From positions 1 through 64,000 of the forward strand of contig JAHFSA010000001.1 of NCBI GenBank assembly GCA_023265995.1: a DNA stretch of 64,000 nt, in the 5' to 3' direction. The notes beneath the pieces were generated by a model, which was not told the DNA's origin, made no database searches, and saw only the letters and a list, made by a program, of their open reading frames with translations. This stretch comes from Perlucidibaca sp. GTDB taxonomy: Bacteria > Pseudomonadota > Gammaproteobacteria > Pseudomonadales > Moraxellaceae. Shown piece by piece: positions 20,877 to 29,489 of the stretch. Each line of letters begins with the position of its first letter. The stretch's first letter is position 1. The translations under genes and the position numbers were made by a program.

Positions 20877-21514
20877 CAGAGCTGTGCCAGCTCGGCCAGC
20901 AGGCGGTCGAGCAGACGCTCGCGCACGGCCGGATGCACGCGCTCGCCCGGATAGCAGCGCGCCATGGCGATGTGATCTATGCCCAGGGCATCGGGAAAGA
21001 AGATGTTCTCGACCAGTTCGGCGTGGCCGTTCTGCGCCACCAGATTGCGCTCATGCGGCTTGTCGGTGCCCATGAAGTCGACACCGGAGAAGGCATTCAG
21101 GCAGCGCCGCACGCCGGTGGGCAGCAGGCGCGGATTGAAGCCCCACTGCGGCGGATACCAGCGCCCGACGCCGCCGGAGGCATAGCTGACCAGCAAGGCC
21201 ACGGGCAGCCGGCGCTCGCTCAGGCGCTGCGCCACCTTGAAGGCCTGGAAGCCGCCCTGGCTGTAGCCGATGAGGGCGACGGCACGACCATCGGCAAGGG
21301 CTGCAGCCAGATCATCGGTAATGGCCTGCACCGAGTGATGGTTGCTGTAGAGCGTGACATCGGCATAACCGGCCTCGCGCAGGAAATGCAGCAGATGCTT
21401 CTGCATGTGCGCGCCGGCAAGCAGACCGTGAATGAGGGCGATGCGCGGACCGCGATAGCCGGCAGGCACCTGCGGGCGCCAGGGCAACAGGGTCGGTGAC
21501 GCGACAGCGGTCAT
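20876..21514 (-). CDS. Alpha/beta hydrolase (lipase-like)
   Basis: A 212-residue alpha/beta hydrolase. The nucleophile elbow is GYSQGG with Ser85, after IALIHGLLAGAHMQ, which resembles the lipase HG dipeptide. A late DHIAMARCYPG probably carries the catalytic histidine. ATG at 21514 is preferred because GGAG lies 8 bases upstream; the open frame reaches 21571. The gene is coupled to the ChaN-like lipoprotein (TGATG) and divergent from an AraC-type regulator. The substrate is unknown. The hydrolase plus haem-binding lipoprotein pairing is not one I recognise. Confidence 0.8.
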   Translation of the reverse strand: MTAVASPTLLPWRPQVPAGYRGPRIALIHGLLAGAHMQKHLLHFLREAGYADVTLYSNHHSVQAITDDLAAALADGRAVALIGYSQGGFQAFKVAQRLSERRLPVALLVSYASGGVGRWYPPQWGFNPRLLPTGVRRCLNAFSGVDFMGTDKPHERNLVAQNGHAELVENIFFPDALGIDHIAMARCYPGERVHPAVRERLLDRLLAELAQL

Positions 21515-21650
21515 GAACAGCGCTCCAGGCAAATACGAGCCGGCAGTATAGGATTGGCCGGGATGGCACAAAAGCGCGAAGTTTCAGTCACTCGCCGCGC
21601 CGCTGACCAGCCTATACTCGCTCACGACCCTGCAAGAAGAGACCTCTGCC

Positions 21651-22745
21651 GTGACCGCGGAAGGCCCCCTGGACAAGCCGTCGGCAAGCGCCCGACAGAC
21701 CGGCTCCGATCACCTGAGCGGTGCCCAGCTGCCGGCTGCCTACGGCTACTTCCTGCTGTCCCTGCTGGCCGAGGACGGTCATGACGATGCCGACATCCTC
21801 GCCGGCACCAGCCTGACGCGCAGCCAGTTGCAGGACCAGAGCCAGCGCATCAGCGGCTTCCAGTATGCCGCTCTGCTCGCCAATGCCCTGCGCATCACGG
21901 GCGACCCCGGCATAGCCTACGAACTCGGGCTGCGCAGCCAGCTCACCAAGCACGGCTTTGTCGGCTTCGGCCTGATGAGCTGCGCCACCCTGCGCGACGC
22001 CCTGGCACTCAGCCAGCGCTATCTGGAAGCCCGCGTGCCGCTGTTCACCAGCCGCATCCGCGTCGAGGCCGATCAGGTCGTGGTCGAGCTGCGCGAGACC
22101 GTGCCGCTGGGCATGCTCTACGCCTGCATATTCGACATGGTGCTGGTCGAGCTCTGCTGCCTGTTCAGCCGTCTGATTTCCGGCGACAAGCCGCCGGCGA
22201 CCTGGCGCAGCGAGATCTGGGTGCCCTACCCGGAGCCGGCGCACTACGCCCGCTATCGTGACCGCCTGCCACGCTTCCGCTTCGAGCAGGAATGCACGCA
22301 GATCCGCTTTCCCGTCAGCCTGCTCGACACGACCATAGCCACCGCCAATCCGGTCACCGCGCAGATGGCCATTGCCCAGTGCGAACAGGAGCTGGCCAGC
22401 CTCGGCCAGAGTGAGGCCGGCATCCGCGAACAGGTCAGCCGCCTGTTGCTCCTGCGTGATGGCCACTATCCCGATCTCGCCAGCGTGGCCAGCCAGCTGC
22501 TGCTGTCGGAGCGCACGCTCAAGCGTCGCCTGCAGGAGCAGAGCCTGAGCTTCCAGCAGCTGCTCGACCAGGCGCGCGAACAGGACAGTCGCCGCCTGCT
22601 CGCCAATCCGCGCCTGTCCATAGAGCAGATCGCCCTGGCCACCGGCTATGCCGACCCGGCCAACTTCACCCGCGCCTTCCGCAAATGGACCGGCCTGTCA
22701 CCGCGCGCCTTTCGTCAGAAACTGGCCAGCACTGGCCCGAATTGA
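21651..22745 (+). CDS. AraC-family regulator with Arabinose_bd-type N-terminus
   Basis: A 364-residue regulator with a GTG start at 21651. The N-terminal ~200 residues fit the Arabinose_bd sensing domain of OruR/AlkR-like AraC proteins (HGFVGFGLMSCATLRDALAL). The C-terminal ~95 residues are the double helix-turn-helix (LASVASQLLLSERTLKRRL, IEQIALATGYADPANFTRAFRKWTGLSP). It is paralogous to the AraC gene at 55306-56328. It lies just upstream of the desaturase gene and is its probable regulator; a motif shared with the second AraC locus is at 22743-22757. Confidence 0.9.
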   Translation: MTAEGPLDKPSASARQTGSDHLSGAQLPAAYGYFLLSLLAEDGHDDADILAGTSLTRSQLQDQSQRISGFQYAALLANALRITGDPGIAYELGLRSQLTKHGFVGFGLMSCATLRDALALSQRYLEARVPLFTSRIRVEADQVVVELRETVPLGMLYACIFDMVLVELCCLFSRLISGDKPPATWRSEIWVPYPEPAHYARYRDRLPRFRFEQECTQIRFPVSLLDTTIATANPVTAQMAIAQCEQELASLGQSEAGIREQVSRLLLLRDGHYPDLASVASQLLLSERTLKRRLQEQSLSFQQLLDQAREQDSRRLLANPRLSIEQIALATGYADPANFTRAFRKWTGLSPRAFRQKLASTGPN

Positions 22746-22757
22746 CAGATTTTCGGC
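22743..22757 (+). promoter_or_regulatory. Candidate AraC operator motif, copy 1
   Basis: TGACAGATTTTCGGC lies 115 bp upstream of the desaturase start. The same 15-mer with one change (C for A at the fifth base) occurs 104 bp upstream of the PF10118 gene at 57444-57458, beside the second paralogous AraC gene. The role as operator is inferred. Confidence 0.4.
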
Positions 22758-22871
22758 ATCATCTCCCCTCACGATCCGATCTGCCGCCGCATAGTCTTGC
22801 CAGCATGCCCCGCATTACCACCGGCCCGGCCGCGGATGGGGCAGCCCTCTCCCGAGGAAACGAGGTTGCAC

Positions 22872-23987
22872 ATGACACAACGTATTGACGCATCGACCAT
22901 GACCGATGCCCAGAAAGCCGAGCACATCAAGGCCACCGTGCTGGCCGCTGGCGTCACCCTGCGCACGCTCCACCCCTGGCTGCGCTACCAGAACACCATC
23001 GGCGCCAGCGTCATGCTGCTGTCGCTGCTCGGCATGATCACCAGCGGCGTGCTCTATGTTCAGGGCGTGATTCCGTGGTGGGTCTGCGTGCCGGTCACCA
23101 CGATCTTCGCCTCCTTCATTCATGAGCTGGAACACGACCTGATCCACCTCATGTATTTCCGCAAGACACCCTGGGCCAACGACCTCATGCTCGCCCTCGG
23201 CTGGCTGGCTCGCGCCAGCACGGTGAATCCGTTCGTGCGCCGCAAGCTGCATCTGCATCACCACAAGTTCTCCGGCACCGAGTCCGACCTCGAAGAGCGC
23301 GGCATCACCAACGGCGAACGCTGGGGTCTGCGCCGCTTCCTCATGCTGGGCGACAACATGCTCGCCGTGGTGCTGCGTCCGAAGACCATGGTCAAGGCCA
23401 CCAAGGCCTACATCAAGGCCCAGAAGCCGGCCACGGCAGCTGAAGCCAAAGCCATGGGCAGGCAGCAGCTGCATGCCTACTTCCCGCTTGGCACGATCTA
23501 CTACGCACTCTTCCACACCTGGGTGGTGAGCCATGCCGTGCTCTTCGCGGCCACGCTGCTGGGTCATCCGCTGACCCTGCCGGCGTCGCTGCAGGAAGCT
23601 CTCGGCTATCTCGACATCTTCGCCGTGGTCTATGCCCTGCCCTGCGTGCTGCGCACCTTCTCCATCCACACCATCAGCTCCAACATGCACTACTACGGTG
23701 ATGTCGAAGCCCGCAACGTCATGCAGCAGTGCCAGGTGCTCAACCCCTGGTGGCTGATGCCGCTGCAGCTGTTCTGCTTCAATTTCGGCAGCACCCACGC
23801 CATCCACCACTTCGCCGTGAAGGAGCCGTTCTACATTCGCCAGTGGAACGCCAGGATCGGCCATCAGGTGATGCGCGAGATGGGCGTGCGCTTCAACGAC
23901 TTCGGCACCTTCCGCCGCGCCAACCGCTTCCGTCTCGATGCGCAGGCGGACGCCGCCGTCGTCACACCGGCCCAGGCAGTGAACTGA
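22872..23987 (+). CDS. Membrane fatty-acid desaturase
   Basis: A 371-residue di-iron membrane desaturase or hydroxylase. ATG at 22872 has GAGG 6 bases upstream; the open frame to 22797 lacks a site. The three histidine clusters are HELEH (84-88), HLHHH (127-131) and THAIHHF (about 325-331), separated by hydrophobic segments (about 43-80, 170-240). It should introduce a double bond or hydroxyl into membrane-associated acyl chains using O2. The flanking AraC regulator upstream and flavin monooxygenase downstream suggest a lipid-oxidation group, but a terminator separates it from the monooxygenase. Confidence 0.88.
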   Translation: MTQRIDASTMTDAQKAEHIKATVLAAGVTLRTLHPWLRYQNTIGASVMLLSLLGMITSGVLYVQGVIPWWVCVPVTTIFASFIHELEHDLIHLMYFRKTPWANDLMLALGWLARASTVNPFVRRKLHLHHHKFSGTESDLEERGITNGERWGLRRFLMLGDNMLAVVLRPKTMVKATKAYIKAQKPATAAEAKAMGRQQLHAYFPLGTIYYALFHTWVVSHAVLFAATLLGHPLTLPASLQEALGYLDIFAVVYALPCVLRTFSIHTISSNMHYYGDVEARNVMQQCQVLNPWWLMPLQLFCFNFGSTHAIHHFAVKEPFYIRQWNARIGHQVMREMGVRFNDFGTFRRANRFRLDAQADAAVVTPAQAVN

Positions 23988-24003
23988 GCCACACGACAAT
24001 ATG

Positions 24004-24033
24004 AAAAGGCCCGGGCATGTCCCGGGCCTTTTT
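24004..24033 (+). terminator. Terminator of the desaturase gene
   Basis: A 10-bp GC-rich stem (24006-24015 with 24021-24030, loop CATGT) is followed by Ts. The A-run on its other side means it could also act on the minus strand. Confidence 0.82.
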
Positions 24034-24163
24034 ACATGTGGCCGGCACCATCCCTGGAAACCGGCTCAGTTGCCGATGGGGCGGACAGGCGGACTGTACA
24101 TACGGCAACGGCCCCGCCCAGAATGGTGTCGGCATGACCCATTTCAGAGTGGAGTCCGACGCG

Positions 24164-25642
24164 ATGAGCAGCCAGCAAAGCATTCCCCACCACGACGTTG
24201 CCATCATCGGCAGCGGTTTCTCCGGCCTCGGCATGGCCGTGAACCTGATGAAAGCCGGTCGCAATGACTTTGTCCTGTTCGAGAAGGAACACGATGTCGG
24301 CGGCACCTGGCTGGTCAATCACTACCCCGGCGCCGCCTGCGACGTACCCTCGCACCTGTACTCGTTCTCCTTCGAGCCGAATCCGAAGTGGTCGCGCATG
24401 TTCTCGCCGCAGCCGGAGATCCTGCGCTACCTCAAGCACTGCGCCGACAAGTACGGTGTCTCGCAGCGCGTGCGCTACAACAGCGAGATCGTCGAGTGCC
24501 GCTGGAACGAGGAGAAACAGCACTGGGCAATCCGTGCCGCCGACGGCTATCAGATAACCGCCCGTGTCATGGTGTCGGCCATCGGCGGCCTCAGCCGTCC
24601 GGCCATGCCCAGGGTGCCCGGCCTGAGCAACTTCAAGGGCACGGTGTTCCACTCGGCCGAGTGGAATCATGACTACGACCTCACCGGCAAACGCGTGGCC
24701 GTGATCGGCACCGGCGCCAGCGCCATCCAGTTCGTGCCGCAGATCGTCAAGCAGGTCGGCCAGCTCAACCTGTTCCAGCGCACGCCGCCCTGGATCGTGC
24801 CCAAGGCCGACGGCTCCATGGCCTCCGGCATCAAGGCCGCCTTCACCGGCATCCCCGGCCTGCAAAAGCTGCTGCGCGCCGCCATCTACTGGCAGAACGA
24901 GGCCTTCGCGCTCGGCTTCGTCAATCCGCGTCTGATGAAGGCCTTCGAGCTGATTGCCAAGTGGCACATCTCGCGTCAGGTCAAGAACAAGGAGTTGCGC
25001 GCCAAGCTGACGCCGAACTACACCATCGGCTGCAAGCGCGTGCTGCTGTCGAACAACTACTACCCGGCGCTGACCAAGCCCAACGTCAACGTCATCGCCT
25101 CCGGCGTCTCTGCCGTGCGCGAGCACAGCGTGGTCGACAGCGAAGGCCGCGAGTACGAGGTCGATGCCATCATCTGCGGCACCGGCTTCGATGTCGCCGA
25201 CCCGCTGGGCCCGCTGCGCATCTTCGCGCGCGGCGGCAAGGAAGTGCACAAGGATATCTACCCGGAAGGTCTGAACGCCTACATGGGCATCACCATGCAC
25301 GAGCTGCCCAATGCCTTCTTTCTGCTCGGCCCCAACACCGGCCTCGGTCACACCTCGATCATTTTCATGATCGAGGCGCAGATCAACTACATCATGCAGG
25401 CGCTGGCCGCCATGGACAGCCGGAAGGCACGCGTCATGGAGGTGAAGCAGGACGTGCAGGACGCCTTCAATCACAAGACCCAGGAAAGCCTGAAGAAGAT
25501 GGTCTGGGGCGCCGGCGGCTGCAAGAGCTGGTACGTCGACGAACAGGGTCGCAACCTCACGCTCTGGCCCGGTTTCACCTGGAAGTACTGGCTCGATACC
25601 CGCAAGCTCAATGTGCGAGACTTCACCCTCGGCAAGGCCTGA
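24164..25642 (+). CDS. Baeyer-Villiger-type flavin monooxygenase
   Basis: A 492-residue FAD/NADPH monooxygenase. It has Rossmann GSGFSG at 16-21, the BVMO-like fingerprint FKGTVFHSAEW at 157-167, and a second Rossmann GTGASA at 182-187 for NADPH. It inserts oxygen next to a carbonyl, converting ketones to esters. ATG at 24164 is chosen for GGAG 9 bases upstream (GGAGTCCGACGCG); an in-frame ATG at 24134 is possible. Esters produced could be substrates for the nearby alpha/beta hydrolases (inference). The fingerprint ends WNHD rather than W with P, a common variant in this group. Confidence 0.88.
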   Translation: MSSQQSIPHHDVAIIGSGFSGLGMAVNLMKAGRNDFVLFEKEHDVGGTWLVNHYPGAACDVPSHLYSFSFEPNPKWSRMFSPQPEILRYLKHCADKYGVSQRVRYNSEIVECRWNEEKQHWAIRAADGYQITARVMVSAIGGLSRPAMPRVPGLSNFKGTVFHSAEWNHDYDLTGKRVAVIGTGASAIQFVPQIVKQVGQLNLFQRTPPWIVPKADGSMASGIKAAFTGIPGLQKLLRAAIYWQNEAFALGFVNPRLMKAFELIAKWHISRQVKNKELRAKLTPNYTIGCKRVLLSNNYYPALTKPNVNVIASGVSAVREHSVVDSEGREYEVDAIICGTGFDVADPLGPLRIFARGGKEVHKDIYPEGLNAYMGITMHELPNAFFLLGPNTGLGHTSIIFMIEAQINYIMQALAAMDSRKARVMEVKQDVQDAFNHKTQESLKKMVWGAGGCKSWYVDEQGRNLTLWPGFTWKYWLDTRKLNVRDFTLGKA

Positions 25643-25712
25643 ACAGGCCACGCGCAAGCGGCCCCGGGAGCCCGGCTCCCGGGGTCTGGCAATCACCCGC
25701 CCCGGATCTCCG

Positions 25713-26009
25713 ATGTCCCCGCAAGCCTGGCATGTCTATCTGCTCGAATGCCGCAACGGCCGCCTCTACACCGGCATAAGCACCGACCCGGCGCGCCGCT
25801 TCCAGCAGCACCTGTCCGGCAAGGGCGCCATGTTCACGCGTCTGAACCGGCCCGAGCGCCTGCTCGGCAGCTGCCTTTGCAACGACCGGGGTTCGGCTCT
25901 GCGCCTGGAATACGAGATCAAGCAGATGTCGGCGGAGGCCAAGCGCCGATTGGCGGCGTCATGGCCCGGATCGGTCAGCGCGGCAGCACCTGCTCCAGAT
26001 AGCCTGTAG
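25713..26009 (+). CDS. GIY-YIG domain protein
   Basis: A 98-residue single-domain GIY-YIG protein of the YhbQ/UPF0213 type. It shows WHVYLLECRNGRLYTGIS with the paired VYL and YTG strands, a conserved Arg in DPARRFQQH, and a C-terminal EYEIKQMS. Such proteins are putative structure-specific nucleases of uncertain role. Its 3' end overlaps the converging TetR gene by 35 bp. Confidence 0.85.
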   Translation: MSPQAWHVYLLECRNGRLYTGISTDPARRFQQHLSGKGAMFTRLNRPERLLGSCLCNDRGSALRLEYEIKQMSAEAKRRLAASWPGSVSAAAPAPDSL

Positions 26010-26589
26010 CCGCCAGCGCCGCCTGCTCCATGATGTCCTCGCTGATGGCACCATCACGGTAGTAGCCGTACTTCAGGCAGGCAAAGGCCAGCTCGGTGAC
26101 GATGGTGGCGACATCCGGCGTGCTGGCGAGCTCGACCGGGGGATCGAAGGCGCGGAAGATGTGACGCAGCTCGTCACCGATGTTCTCGATGGTGACTTCC
26201 TGGGCCATGTAGCTGGCCCGGCTCATGGGCCAGCCCAGGATCAGGATGCCGGCCACCGGATTCTGGTTGTAGTAGTCGGAGGCGGCACGCACCAGCAGCG
26301 GCACGCTGTCACGCCACTTCATGCCGCGCAGCGCCTCGCCACCCTGCTTGACCACCGCAGCCACACGCGCGAGATGAATCTCGGCGATGGCGGAAAAGAG
26401 TTGATGCTTGTTGGCGTAGAACTGGTACAGGCTGGCGCGCGGTACGCCGGATGCCTCGGCGATGTCCGGAATGGAGACTTCCTCAGGCCCGATCTCTATC
26501 AGCAGCTTTTCAGCCGCCTGGATGGCACGCGCCACCCGATCCTGGGTTCTGGCTTGCGCCGGCTTGCGCAGCCGGATCGAAGTCTCCAT
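25975..26589 (-). CDS. TetR-family regulator
   Basis: A 204-residue repressor-type regulator. The N-terminal helix-turn-helix spans about residues 20-65 (IPDIAEASGVPRASLYQFYANKHQLF). The C-terminal ligand domain is unclassified. It is transcribed alone; its 3' end overlaps the GIY-YIG gene by 35 bp. Candidate targets are itself and the neighbouring flavin monooxygenase or DoxX genes, which I cannot distinguish. Confidence 0.88.
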   Translation of the reverse strand: METSIRLRKPAQARTQDRVARAIQAAEKLLIEIGPEEVSIPDIAEASGVPRASLYQFYANKHQLFSAIAEIHLARVAAVVKQGGEALRGMKWRDSVPLLVRAASDYYNQNPVAGILILGWPMSRASYMAQEVTIENIGDELRHIFRAFDPPVELASTPDVATIVTELAFACLKYGYYRDGAISEDIMEQAALAATGYLEQVLPR

Positions 26590-26710
26590 GACGCCCCCTG
26601 TTGCATGAGAAGGCTTTTATGTTGCCGGAGTGCCTGAGGCTTGGCTAGATGGACAACTCGCTGGCAATCTCTATTTCATCACTTGCAGCCATCGTGCGCC
26701 AGACACCATG

Positions 26711-26736
26711 AAAAATGCCCGCATATGCGGGCATTC
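26711..26736 (-). terminator. Terminator of the DoxX gene
   Basis: A perfect inverted repeat (26714-26735) is followed on the minus strand by Ts, 16 bp after the DoxX stop. Confidence 0.8.
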
Positions 26737-26751
26737 TTGCTCCATCCCGGC

Positions 26752-27177
26752 TTATTCGCCGTCGAGCGAGGGCTTGCCGGCGCCGGTGCGGACGAAGGCG
26801 AGCAGACCGCCAGCCATGGCCAGGTTCTTCATGAACATGATCTGCTGCATCTGATCGGCGCTGCCACCATGGAAAATGATGCCGCTGATCACCGAGAAGC
26901 CGGCCAGCGCAGCAGCTGCGACACGGGTCTGGAAACCGAACAGCAGAGCGAGACCGCCACCCAGCTCGACCAGGATGACCAGCGGCAGCATGAAGCCGGG
27001 CACGCCCATGGATTCCATGTAGCCCTGGGTACCGGCATAACCGGTGAGCTTGCCGTAACCGGCGGTGATGAAGATGAAGGCCATGAGTGCACGTGCGGCC
27101 AGAGCCAGCAGGTTGTTCAGGGCGGGGGTGGCGACCAGGCTGGCAACCTGATTCTTGACGGTGCTGTGCAGTGACAT
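26752..27177 (-). CDS. DoxX-family membrane protein
   Basis: A 141-residue inner-membrane protein with four hydrophobic segments (about 27-47, 55-80, 82-100, 105-130). DoxX hallmarks are ARALMAFIFITAGYGKLTGY and LVILVELGGGLALLFGF. DoxX proteins are associated with oxidative-stress and sulfur-related membrane complexes. ATG at 27177 gives the standard length. It is divergent from a LysR-type regulator with a 144-bp shared promoter region, a layout that usually means direct control. Confidence 0.9.
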   Translation of the reverse strand: MSLHSTVKNQVASLVATPALNNLLALAARALMAFIFITAGYGKLTGYAGTQGYMESMGVPGFMLPLVILVELGGGLALLFGFQTRVAAAALAGFSVISGIIFHGGSADQMQQIMFMKNLAMAGGLLAFVRTGAGKPSLDGE

Positions 27178-27268
27178 GAGTGTGAACTCCGCTTGTAGGC
27201 ATTGGGTTGGTACGGGCACAGATTAGCGTGGCTTGCGCGACTTGCAGAGCCCCGCTGGCGGCATGTAC

Positions 27269-27287
27269 TGTTGTCATCAGTGCAACA
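27269..27287. promoter_or_regulatory. Candidate LysR-type operator
   Basis: TGTTG-N9-CAACA forms a short dyad between the DoxX and LysR-type genes, 35 bp upstream of the regulator start. This fits the usual LysR dyad style, but no binding is shown. Confidence 0.35.
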
Positions 27288-27321
27288 ATCAGCAAGAACC
27301 CTCTGAACAGGAAGCGGCACG

Positions 27322-28233
27322 ATGAACCTCAACGACCTCGCAGTCCTGGTCCGGGTGGTGGAAGACGGCAGCCTCACCGCCGCCGCCGAACGCCTGGACA
27401 TTCCCAAGTCCTCGGTCAGCCGGACCATCTCCCGTCTCGAAGCCGATCTCGGCGTGCGCCTGCTGCAACGCACCACGCGCAGCCTGCATCTGACCGATGC
27501 CGGACGTCAGTTCTATGATCGTGTGCGCCGCAATCTGGAAGACATAGATGATGCCGAGCGCGCGCTCAGCGAATGGCAGAGCAGTCCGCGCGGACATCTG
27601 CGCATCACCATGCCGGTCGAGCTGGGCATGCGCTTCATGGGCAGCGTGGTCGCCGAGTTCATGCAGAAGCATCCGGCGGTCAGCCTCGAAGCCGAACTTT
27701 CCGGGCGGCTTGTCGATCTCGTCGAGGAAGGCGTCGACCTCGGCCTGCGCATCGGTGAATTCAACGATGCCAACCTGATCGGCCGCCGCCTCGGCCAGCT
27801 CTGCGGCCGCTTCTTCGCCAGCCCCGGCTACATTGCCCGCTGCGGCATGCCGGACTCGCCGGAAGCCTTGCAGACACACGACTTCGTGCTCTTCCGCCAG
27901 GCCCGCGAAAATCATGCACTGGTCAACCACCCGGGTCCCGACGGCGCCATGAAGCAGACCCGGATCACGGTCAAGGGCCGACTCACCGCCAACAACGCCC
28001 ACCTCATGATGGATGCCGTCAGCGCCGGTCTCGGCATAGGTCTGCTGCCCGCCTTCCTGACCGATCAGGCGGTGGCGAGTGGCCAGCTCGTGCCGGTGCT
28101 GCCTGGCAGCCTGGTGCGCCTCGGCGACCTCTGGGCCATGACACCCAGTCGCACGCACATGTCCTCGGCCCTGCGCGCCTTTCTCGACTTTCTGGTCGAA
28201 CGCCTGCGCGAACACCCCTGGTTCACCGCCTGA
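27322..28233 (+). CDS. LysR-family regulator
   Basis: A 303-residue LysR-type regulator of the CrgA/YafC-like group. The winged helix-turn-helix is within residues 1-60 (SLTAAAERLDIPKSSVSRTISRLEADLG), followed by RTTRSLHLTDAG. The C-terminal effector-binding domain starts near residue 90 (GHLRITMPVELG). It is divergent from the DoxX gene, its most likely target. The effector is not deducible. Confidence 0.92.
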   Translation: MNLNDLAVLVRVVEDGSLTAAAERLDIPKSSVSRTISRLEADLGVRLLQRTTRSLHLTDAGRQFYDRVRRNLEDIDDAERALSEWQSSPRGHLRITMPVELGMRFMGSVVAEFMQKHPAVSLEAELSGRLVDLVEEGVDLGLRIGEFNDANLIGRRLGQLCGRFFASPGYIARCGMPDSPEALQTHDFVLFRQARENHALVNHPGPDGAMKQTRITVKGRLTANNAHLMMDAVSAGLGIGLLPAFLTDQAVASGQLVPVLPGSLVRLGDLWAMTPSRTHMSSALRAFLDFLVERLREHPWFTA

Positions 28234-28257
28234 GCCCGAAATGACCCCGAAAATGAC

Positions 28258-28284
28258 AAAGGGCCGCAGATGGCGGCCCTTTGC
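28258..28284. terminator. Terminator between LysR and SDR genes, bidirectional
   Basis: A 10-bp perfect stem AAAGGGCCGC/GCGGCCCTTT (28258-28267 with 28273-28282) lies between the converging stop codons. Confidence 0.8.
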
Positions 28285-28301
28285 TCATGTCACACGCGCG
28301 C

Positions 28302-29075
28302 TCAGGGCTTGAAGCCGATGCTGTGCGCCGAAATCATGTTGACGATGAAGCGCGGCGAGAGGCGCACCGAGAAGGCCATGATCTTCATCAGCCAGCGATG
28401 CAGGGAAACCCCGCGCTTGGCCTTGAGCGAGGCATAGGCATAGTCGGCCAGCTTGTCGAGCGTGGAGATCATCGGCCACTTGAAGGCGGCAGCACCTTCG
28501 GCGTTGGCGGCGGAGGCGAAGCCGGTGTCGGTCGGGCCCGGGCACAGCGTGGTGACCTGCACGTTCTTGCTGCGCAGCTCGTAGTTGAGCGCATCCGAGA
28601 AGCTCAGCACATAGGCCTTGGAGGCGTAGTACACGGCAGCGCCCGGGCCCGGCATGAAGCCGGCGATGGAGGCCACGTTGAGGATCTGGCCGCCACCCTG
28701 CGCCGCCATGCGACGACCGAAGGCATGCGCCAGCGCGGTCAGCGTGGCGACATTGAGCTGGATCATCTGGTTGAGACGCTTGATGTCGGCATCGATGAAG
28801 GTGCCGAACTCGCCGAAGCCGGCATTGTTGATGAGCATGTCGACACGACGGTCGCCGAGCTTGACCATGAGTTCCTGGGCACCGCCATCGAAACCCAGAT
28901 CCTGGCCGATGACATCAGCCTGGATGCCGTGACGCTGGCTGAGCTCGTCGGCAATGGCCTGCAGCTTGTCGACGCTGCGCGCGACCAGGATAAGGTTGTG
29001 GCCGTCTGCCGCCAGGCGCCGGGCCAGCTCCAGTCCGATGCCGTTGGATGCCCCAGTGATCAATGCCGTGCTCAT
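28302..29075 (-). CDS. Short-chain dehydrogenase/reductase
   Basis: A 257-residue classical SDR. The NAD(P) motif is TGASNGIG (7-14), NNAG is at 83-86, and the catalytic set is Ser136, Tyr149 and Lys153 (YYASK). ATG at 29075 has GGGAG 9 bases upstream; an in-frame ATG at 29093 lies before that site. The arginine in LVARS after beta-strand 2 suggests NADPH preference. The substrate is unknown, though the lipid-rich context suggests a fatty or keto-acyl compound. It converges with the LysR gene across a bidirectional terminator. Confidence 0.9.
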   Translation of the reverse strand: MSTALITGASNGIGLELARRLAADGHNLILVARSVDKLQAIADELSQRHGIQADVIGQDLGFDGGAQELMVKLGDRRVDMLINNAGFGEFGTFIDADIKRLNQMIQLNVATLTALAHAFGRRMAAQGGGQILNVASIAGFMPGPGAAVYYASKAYVLSFSDALNYELRSKNVQVTTLCPGPTDTGFASAANAEGAAAFKWPMISTLDKLADYAYASLKAKRGVSLHRWLMKIMAFSVRLSPRFIVNMISAHSIGFKP

Positions 29076-29489
29076 CTGCCCTGTCTCCCTCATTGTTTTT
29101 TTGTCGGGTCATGCCCGCCTGAAAGTGCACCAAAGTTCGTCTGAAAACCACTGCCTGTCAGGGTTTTTCGACGCACCCGATTAAACTGGTACTATAGTGC
29201 CATTATAGCGCCCCATCGACAACAACCGTTCGTCGGAAAGCCCCCGCAAACGACCCTCTTGCGCCGAAGAGCAAAATAAGCCTCGCTTTCTGCCACGACT
29301 ATCCGTATGATTCGCCCGCCGCTACATGCGGCCCATCGTGCCCGCCTTTTAAGTACTGCCTCGGTCTCCTTGACCTCTCGCGCAGTCTCTCTGGTCTGGT
29401 TGGCGACGATATTACCGTCAGCCACCGCCGTATCTCGTCGGTTTGCTGTTTACTCATACTCACCGCGGGCTGCCCGCGAGGATAGACTT
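29076..29489. other. 414-bp non-coding region between SDR and RhlE-type genes
   Basis: No supported gene is present. It holds the divergent promoters of the SDR gene and the helicase gene, a likely sigma-70 promoter near 29167-29195, and a leader of about 290 nt before the helicase start. A GC hairpin (GCGGG-CTG-CCCGC, about 29465-29477) lies just ahead of the helicase ribosome-binding site. Confidence 0.6.
29167..29195 (+). promoter_or_regulatory. Candidate sigma-70 promoter of the helicase gene
   Basis: TTCGAC (29167-29172), a 17-base spacer and TACTAT (29190-29195) form a good -35/-10 pair. Transcription would start near 29202, leaving a ~290-nt untranslated leader. Confidence 0.5.

Noticed and set aside
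24067-24109. GTTGCCG/CGGCAAC inverted repeat upstream of the flavin monooxygenase.
   Set aside because: The arms are short and widely spaced in GC-rich DNA, so chance is likely; not reported as an operator.
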